Assembly: GCF_050753365.1 (NCBI RefSeq)
Contig: NZ_JBLZFY010000141.1
Span: forward strand, 1-8,625
Reading direction: 5' to 3'
DNA: 8,625 nt
Source: Geminocystis sp050753365
GTDB taxonomy: Bacteria > Cyanobacteriota > Cyanobacteriia > Cyanobacteriales > Cyanobacteriaceae
Shown: in pieces, positions 4,676 through 8,625 of the stretch
Layout of the letters: every line of letters begins with the position of its first letter
Position numbering within the stretch: position 1 is the first letter of the stretch
Made by a program: the position numbers and the translations under genes
Notes under the pieces: generated by a model
Seen by the model: only the letters and a program-made list of their open reading frames with translations
What the model was told of the DNA's origin: nothing
Database searches by the model: none

Positions 4676-6145
4676 TTAACTACTGCCTAGCAAAAAAAGA
4701 CTGAATAATGTGCCACTATTCCATAAACTATGAACAGTGATAGAAGCTAATAAACTTCTCGATCGAGTGTAAACTATACCTAAAATAATGCCTAAAATTG
4801 CCAAGGGTATGGTTTCTGCTAAACTTAAATGAGCAACCGCAAAAATTACAGCACTCAGTACGATCGAACCCCAAACAGGAAAGTAACGGGTGAGAGAGGG
4901 TAACAAAAAGCCTCGAAACATGATTTCCTCAAAGATTGGTGCCGCAATGGAAGCGGTGACGAAAAAGATAATTAAAGCAAATTTATCTTGAGATTCCAAA
5001 GCTAAAAGTAATAAAGGGTTACTTCCTCCTCTACCTTGCCAGATTAATTGATTGATGATGGAAACCAAAAACACTAAAGGAATTGCCACCAAATAGCCAC
5101 CGATTCCCCACCAATACCAATTTTTGTTACTTAATTTAAACCAATCTTCGGGTAAAGGAAAGAAGGGTTTTAAACTCAGGTATAACACCAATAATCCTCC
5201 TCCTGCCATCAAAAAGTAACTGCATAAAACGTATAAGGCTTTTCCCTTGATGTCTAACACTGCTGGATTAAAACCACTGACACCGAAAATTATCGGTAAT
5301 AATACTTGAGAAAGGAAGAAAAAACCGACTATGAAAACTTGCCAAATAGTTTCCCAATTCCAAGGAGATTCCCACGTTTTATTATAATTAATAGCTAAAA
5401 TCGAGTCTTGTTTTTTTAGCAGTAATTGAGTTAGTAAAAATACTAAGATTCCAAAGCCAATTACTCCTCCAAATACTGGAATTAAACTCAATGCAAACAA
5501 TGTTGTAATAGCTTTTTGAGCTAATATTTGTTGTTCATCTAAAATATTTTCTAACTTAACTTGATTATTTTCTACATCATATAAACGCTCTAAAGTTTTT
5601 AATTGAAACCATCCCTCTAATCTATTATTAATTATTTTCTCTGCATTAGAATCTATATCTTCTCTTTTTATCCAAATACTATTTAAAGTATTAATAAGAT
5701 TTTGATCCGATATTTTACTTAAATAAGTATTAGCTAAATTGAGATTATTTTCTTCAGCCGTTATAATAGCTAATTTTAAATTTAAGTCCTCAATAACTTC
5801 TTGGTTTTTAGCGATATTTTGTTTTAATTGTTGTCGAGGAGTTTCAGTTACGATCGAACCTTCATTTTCTGCTAATTTATTGAGAGAGTCTGAAGTTAAA
5901 TTTAAGGCTTTTTCATAACTAAATTGTGCCACAGAGAGAGGATTTTGTCCGATTAAATTCTGACTAATATTGCTAATATTTTCCTGTTGGGGATTCCATG
6001 AAGAAGCATTGAGAATCAAGTTTGTTTGATATAATTCTAATTGTGCTTGAACTTGTGGTTCACCTAAACTATGGCTAAGGGCAAAAAACACACTATACAT
6101 GGACAGTATAGTTAAAATGGCTAAGATCGATCGTTTCCAGTTCAT
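4676..6145 (-). CDS. CPBP (CAAX/Abi) family glutamic-type intramembrane protease
   Basis: The 489-residue membrane protein ends in a complete CPBP domain (PF02517-type). Motif 1 is EEIMFR (E406, E407, R411), motif 2 is FAVAH (F435, H439) and motif 3 is HSLWN (H472, N476). These match the EExxxR / FxxxH / HxxxN residues proposed for catalysis in the Rce1/CPBP family. A hydrophobic segment at about 7-24 is followed by a hydrophilic, probably helical stretch at about 30-205 that may lie outside the cytoplasm. Transmembrane segments follow near 213-241, 268-288, 304-324, 345-365, 388-404, 424-441 and 445-459, with a last hydrophobic stretch at about 473-486. The substrate is unknown; cyanobacterial homologues are mostly uncharacterised. 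An SD-like GGAG sits 17 bases before the ATG, which is rather far. A perfect consensus promoter lies upstream and a palindromic repeat abuts the 3' end. Confidence 0.9.
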   Translation of the reverse strand: MNWKRSILAILTILSMYSVFFALSHSLGEPQVQAQLELYQTNLILNASSWNPQQENISNISQNLIGQNPLSVAQFSYEKALNLTSDSLNKLAENEGSIVTETPRQQLKQNIAKNQEVIEDLNLKLAIITAEENNLNLANTYLSKISDQNLINTLNSIWIKREDIDSNAEKIINNRLEGWFQLKTLERLYDVENNQVKLENILDEQQILAQKAITTLFALSLIPVFGGVIGFGILVFLLTQLLLKKQDSILAINYNKTWESPWNWETIWQVFIVGFFFLSQVLLPIIFGVSGFNPAVLDIKGKALYVLCSYFLMAGGGLLVLYLSLKPFFPLPEDWFKLSNKNWYWWGIGGYLVAIPLVFLVSIINQLIWQGRGGSNPLLLLALESQDKFALIIFFVTASIAAPIFEEIMFRGFLLPSLTRYFPVWGSIVLSAVIFAVAHLSLAETIPLAILGIILGIVYTRSRSLLASITVHSLWNSGTLFSLFLLGSS

Positions 6146-6171
6146 AAAAGTATATTTTATATCTCCAAAAA

Positions 6172-6187
6172 TTTCAGGTACTTGAAA
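6172..6187. promoter_or_regulatory. Dyad in the CPBP protease leader
   Basis: TTTCA-GGTACT-TGAAA is a near-perfect palindrome (5-bp arms plus a GTAC centre) 26 bases upstream of the CPBP start. In the predicted transcript it could be an operator or a weak hairpin, followed on the minus strand by a run of five T. Just upstream in the leader an AGGAGG (complement of 6197-6202) has no start codon at usable distance. Confidence 0.35.
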
Positions 6188-6240
6188 AAAATCGAGCCTC
6201 CTAAAATAATGAATAGTTTTAATAGTTAATAATTTATAAC

Positions 6241-6269
6241 ATTATATTATTAGTGTTATTATTTGTCAA
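6241..6269 (-). promoter_or_regulatory. Perfect consensus sigma-70 promoter of the CPBP protease gene
   Basis: On the minus strand TTGACA (complement of 6264-6269) is followed by exactly 17 bases and then TATAAT (complement of 6241-6246). Both hexamers match the consensus perfectly, with optimal spacing. Transcription would start near 6234, giving a leader of about 89 bases before the ATG at 6145. The surrounding DNA is very AT-rich, which raises the chance level of the -10 but hardly that of the full arrangement. Confidence 0.75.
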
Positions 6270-6382
6270 AAAATATTATGATAAGAATTGTAATTAGTTG
6301 ACAAAATCATGTATCAAAAGAGATAAATATTAAACTCTGTATCTAATAATAAATCTTTTTATTTATCACAATTACTGTTGCC

Positions 6383-7051
6383 TTATTTTTTATATAAACT
6401 GACTAAAGTTGCGATCGAAATAGCAGGAAAAAGTTGTCCAAATAATCCTTCTAAATTGCTAAAAATCATAGCAAAATTATTAACAGGAGTTATATCACCA
6501 TAACCGACAGTTGTTAGGGTAACAAAGCTAAAATAAAATAAATTAATATTCTCAGATGAACTTCTGTAATCTGGAAAATGAAAAGCATTTATATCAAAAA
6601 AATAAATTATTGTATAAAATAAATACCAGATAATACCTAACATCAGATAAATACAAACTCCCCCTCGCAACACATCATTATTAACTTTAGTTTCTGAATT
6701 AATTTTATGATAAATACTTAGAATAGAAAGTGTTAAAAAGATAATATCAAAAATATTAGTGACGAAAGTTAACAGTCTTGATATACCACTTTGATCATAA
6801 AGATTTAATAGATTTGTAAAGAAAGATAATGCGGTTAATATAAAAAATAATTTAATAATTTTTTGAGGAAAATTTAAAGTTTTTATAGCAAAAATAATTA
6901 TTAAAAATAAACTTAAAGGAAACAAAAAATCAGCGTGTTTTATGTAATCTGATAAAGGAAGTAATAAAAAAAAGATGATTAAATTAATGAAAAGAGATGT
7001 ATATTTATTTTTATCATTTTTTACAATTTTTATAGTCATATTTTTGATCAT
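6383..7051 (-). CDS. Small potassium channel family protein (Ion_trans_2-type pore)
   Basis: The 222-residue inner-membrane protein has one pore module with the potassium selectivity filter TVGYGD (181-186) in the context FVTLTTVGYGDITP. It probably assembles as a tetramer. Hydrophobic segments lie near 18-33, 41-57, 65-83 and 94-113, then 130-152, the pore helix at about 171-181, and the last helix at 192-218. This gives a 6-TM layout. Segment 4 lacks the regular Arg/Lys array of voltage sensors. The protein ends at LVSLYKK directly after the last helix, so there is no RCK, cyclic-nucleotide or other cytoplasmic gating domain. The start could be M1 or M5; neither has a visible Shine-Dalgarno site, and a TATAAT overlaps the first ATG. 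The gene is visibly more AT-rich than its neighbours, which may reflect its hydrophobic Ile/Phe/Leu content or transfer. Confidence 0.88.
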   Translation of the reverse strand: MIKNMTIKIVKNDKNKYTSLFINLIIFFLLLPLSDYIKHADFLFPLSLFLIIIFAIKTLNFPQKIIKLFFILTALSFFTNLLNLYDQSGISRLLTFVTNIFDIIFLTLSILSIYHKINSETKVNNDVLRGGVCIYLMLGIIWYLFYTIIYFFDINAFHFPDYRSSSENINLFYFSFVTLTTVGYGDITPVNNFAMIFSNLEGLFGQLFPAISIATLVSLYKK

Positions 7052-7081
7052 TATAATAAATAATATTGATTATTGTAAGTC

Positions 7082-7094
7082 AGCTAAGACGCAT
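7082..7094 (+). repeat. Dispersed 13-mer AGCTAAGACGCAT, copy 2
   Basis: This is an exact match to 2116-2128 on the same strand. Here it lies 30 bases upstream of the potassium channel start codon, between divergent genes. Confidence 0.5.
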
Positions 7095-7183
7095 TGAACT
7101 TGCATTTTTGATTAATTAATTCTTAAAAATCTTCAAAACTAAACTCTATTGCCCATTCTCTATTCCTCGGTTGGTGCATATTT

Positions 7184-7217
7184 CGGCTACGCTGATGACG
7201 CTACAGATGCTAGTAGC
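7184..7217. repeat. GC-richer repetitive block (GCTAC/GTAGC)
   Basis: Within AT-rich intergenic DNA this block holds GCTAC twice in direct orientation (7186-7190, 7200-7204) and GTAGC once inverted (7213-7217). A 5-bp stem over AGATGCTA is possible, and ACGCT occurs twice, each time followed closely by GATG. It may be a fragment of an interspersed repeat; no function is evident. Confidence 0.35.
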
Positions 7218-7258
7218 AAGACAGAATAGATGACAAAAAAGGATTAAAGAATTACTAA

Positions 7259-7287
7259 TTGCTGATTGAGTCATAATAGGTTAAGAT
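7259..7287 (+). promoter_or_regulatory. Putative promoter of the aldolase gene
   Basis: TTGCTG (7259-7264), 17 bases, then TAAGAT (7282-7287). The matches are moderate (3 of 6 and 4 of 6). It would place the start of transcription near 7294-7295 and leave a leader of about 46 bases with the strong ribosome binding site. Confidence 0.35.
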
Positions 7288-7294
7288 TCTTAAC
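7280..7294. promoter_or_regulatory. Operator-like palindrome GTTAAGA-T-TCTTAAC
   Basis: Perfect 7-bp arms surround a single central base. The dyad overlaps the candidate -10 box and start site of the aldolase gene, the usual place for a repressor operator. I do not recognise the cognate factor; it does not match the NtcA (GTA-N8-TAC) or HLR1 direct-repeat patterns. Confidence 0.45.
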
Positions 7295-7327
7295 AAAGAA
7301 AATTTTAAAATAAATCAACAAAAGATA

Positions 7328-7335
7328 AAGGAGGA
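7328..7335 (+). promoter_or_regulatory. Strong Shine-Dalgarno site of the aldolase gene
   Basis: AAGGAGGA contains the full AGGAGG core 6 bases before the ATG at 7341. It fixes the start codon and suggests efficient translation. It is by far the best ribosome binding site in the window. Confidence 0.85.
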
Positions 7336-7340
7336 CATTT

Positions 7341-8420
7341 ATGGCTTTAGTTCCCATGAGGCTATTGTTAGATCACGCTGCCGAAAATGGTTATGGTATT
7401 CCTGCTTTTAACGTTAATAACTTAGAGCAAATTCTCTCCATTATGCAAGCCGCTCACGAAACCGATAGCCCTGTTATTTTACAGGCTTCCCGTGGTGCGC
7501 GTAGCTATGCAGGAGAAAACTTCCTCCGTCACCTTATTTTAGCGGCAACTGAAACTTACCCTCATATTCCCATTGCTATGCACCAAGATCATGGTAATAG
7601 CCCCGCCACTTGTTATTCTGCTATCCGTAACGGTTTTACTAGCGTTATGATGGATGGTTCATTACAAGAAGACGCTAAAACCCCTGCTACTTTTGAATAT
7701 AACGTAAATGTTACTGCAAAAGTAGTTGAAGTTGCTCATGCTGTCGGTGCTAGTGTTGAAGGTGAATTAGGCTGTTTAGGTTCTCTCGAAACTGGTATGG
7801 GTGAAGCCGAAGACGGACACGGTTTTGAAGGTAAATTAGATCATTCTCAGCTTTTAACTGATCCTGATGAAGCCGTAGAATTTGTAGAACGTACTCAAGT
7901 TGATGCTTTAGCCGTTGCTATTGGTACAAGTCATGGTGCTTACAAATTTACCCGTAAACCTACTGGTGAAATCTTAGCCATTAGCCGTATTGAAGAAATC
8001 CACGCTAAATTACCTAATACTCACTTAGTAATGCACGGTTCTTCTTCTGTACCTCAAGAATGGTTAGACATGATCAACCAATATGGTGGAAATATTCCTG
8101 AAACCTACGGTGTACCTGTCGAAGAAATCCAAAAAGGTATCAAGAGCGGTGTTCGTAAAGTAAATATCGACACTGACAACCGTTTAGCGATTACTGCGGC
8201 AATCCGTGAAGCAGCGATGAAAGATCCTTCTAACTTCGATCCTCGTCACTTCTTAAAACCCTCTATCAAATACATGAAACAAGTTTGTTTAGAGCGTTAT
8301 CAGCAATTCTGGACTGCTGGAAATGCAAGTAAAATCAAACAAGTAAGTCTCGATGATTTTGCGGCTAAATATGCCAAAGGTGAATTAAGTGCAACTGTCA
8401 AAAAAGCTGTAGCTGTATAA
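7341..8420 (+). CDS. fbaA: Class II fructose-1,6-bisphosphate aldolase
   Basis: This zinc-dependent aldolase reversibly condenses dihydroxyacetone phosphate with glyceraldehyde 3-phosphate (glycolysis and gluconeogenesis). In the Calvin cycle it also condenses it with erythrose 4-phosphate to give sedoheptulose 1,7-bisphosphate. The 359-residue protein is full length. The N-terminal GIPAFNVNNLEQ is conserved. HQDHG at 81-85 holds the catalytic aspartate D83 and zinc ligand H84. VEGELGCLG (139-147), GTSHGAYK with zinc ligand H198, and VMHGSSSVP with zinc ligand H232 follow. KVNIDTDNRLA (273-283) supplies phosphate and substrate contacts. It is of the cyanobacterial CbbA/FbaA type. It has its own leader, a consensus Shine-Dalgarno site and a 3' hairpin, so it is probably monocistronic and strongly expressed. 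The codons look smoother and slightly more GC-rich than in neighbouring genes, as expected for high expression. Confidence 0.97.
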   Translation: MALVPMRLLLDHAAENGYGIPAFNVNNLEQILSIMQAAHETDSPVILQASRGARSYAGENFLRHLILAATETYPHIPIAMHQDHGNSPATCYSAIRNGFTSVMMDGSLQEDAKTPATFEYNVNVTAKVVEVAHAVGASVEGELGCLGSLETGMGEAEDGHGFEGKLDHSQLLTDPDEAVEFVERTQVDALAVAIGTSHGAYKFTRKPTGEILAISRIEEIHAKLPNTHLVMHGSSSVPQEWLDMINQYGGNIPETYGVPVEEIQKGIKSGVRKVNIDTDNRLAITAAIREAAMKDPSNFDPRHFLKPSIKYMKQVCLERYQQFWTAGNASKIKQVSLDDFAAKYAKGELSATVKKAVAV

Positions 8421-8432
8421 TTCACTAAACTA

Positions 8433-8451
8433 CCCTGCCTAAGAGGCGGGG
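8433..8451 (+). terminator. Hairpin downstream of the aldolase gene, probable terminator
   Basis: CCCTGCCT (8433-8440) pairs with AGGCGGGG (8444-8451) over a 3-base AAG loop, giving 8 pairs including one G-T, 12 bases after the stop codon. The trailing sequence is T-rich (GCTGTTTCATTCTTAAATTTTT) but not a pure T-run. The stem followed by GGGGCTG...TTTCATTC could alternatively be a mobile-element end; I regard a terminator as more likely. Confidence 0.65.
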
Positions 8452-8547
8452 CTGTTTCATTCTTAAATTTTTGGTTGAGATGAAGTAATAAGTAAATTGA
8501 TTTTTTATAGTTATGTACTAAATTTAATGAAGATTTTACAGCATTTT

Positions 8548-8610
8548 CTTCCCCCTCTTCCCCCCTCTTCCCCCTCCTCCCCCTCTCTACCCTCTTATCT
8601 TCATCATTTT
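8548..8610. repeat. Pyrimidine tandem repeat (TCTTCCCCC)n with shared flank
   Basis: Four imperfect units of TCTT followed by five or six C (the last unit TCCT) occupy 8548-8583, inside an uninterrupted 44-base pyrimidine tract (8545-8588). The 13-mer TCTTCATCATTTT follows at 8598-8610, identical to 3203-3215. Homopurine/homopyrimidine tracts can form triplex DNA; nothing coding is seen from 8421 to the window end. Confidence 0.6.
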
Positions 8611-8625
8611 ATAGTTCCCTCAGGT

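Noticed and set aside
7050..7055. TATAAT overlapping the potassium channel start codon as its -10 box
   Set aside because: Transcription would begin inside the gene. AT-rich DNA makes a lone TATAAT common, and no -35 is convincing.
183..8420. A multigene defence, biosynthetic or otherwise novel system
   Set aside because: The genes are recognised housekeeping or general membrane families in separate transcription units. The CPBP protein has no bacteriocin or abortive-infection partner nearby.

Overview
This window looks like chromosomal DNA from a low-GC unicellular cyanobacterium. The evidence is a psbO gene (oxygen-evolving photosystem II), a class II Calvin-cycle aldolase, a cyanobacterial-type accD, and about fifteen copies of CGATCG, the core of the cyanobacterial HIP1 element. 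A Geminocystis/Cyanobacterium-like host is my inference from base composition and gene style; no taxonomic marker proves it.

Layout from left to right. A long imperfect palindrome (41-107) precedes cysK (183-1121, +), which is followed by a small REP-like hairpin and a J-domain protein gene (1204-1893, +). A gene-free convergent gap (1894-2140) with short repeats separates these from accD (2141-3022, -) and psbO (3298-4131, -). Upstream of psbO is a 330-base non-coding stretch, then tRNA-Leu(CAG) (4462-4545, -). A second copy of the long palindrome (4601-4669) abuts the 3' end of a CPBP/Abi-type intramembrane protease gene (4676-6145, -), which has a perfect consensus sigma-70 promoter 96 bases upstream of its start codon. 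Next come a small potassium-channel gene (6383-7051, -), a repeat-bearing intergenic region, and the class II fructose-bisphosphate aldolase gene (7341-8420, +) with a strong ribosome binding site and a 3' hairpin. The window ends in a pyrimidine-rich tandem repeat.

The genes are mostly independent housekeeping units: cysteine synthesis, fatty-acid initiation, oxygen evolution, carbon fixation/gluconeogenesis, translation and membrane functions. No operon is evident, since every same-strand pair is separated by more than 80 bases. I see no coherent undescribed multigene system. The most interesting material is intergenic: two covarying copies of a palindrome resembling IS200/IS605-family ends, a family of short tandem repeats sharing a common flank, and promoter/operator-like dyads.
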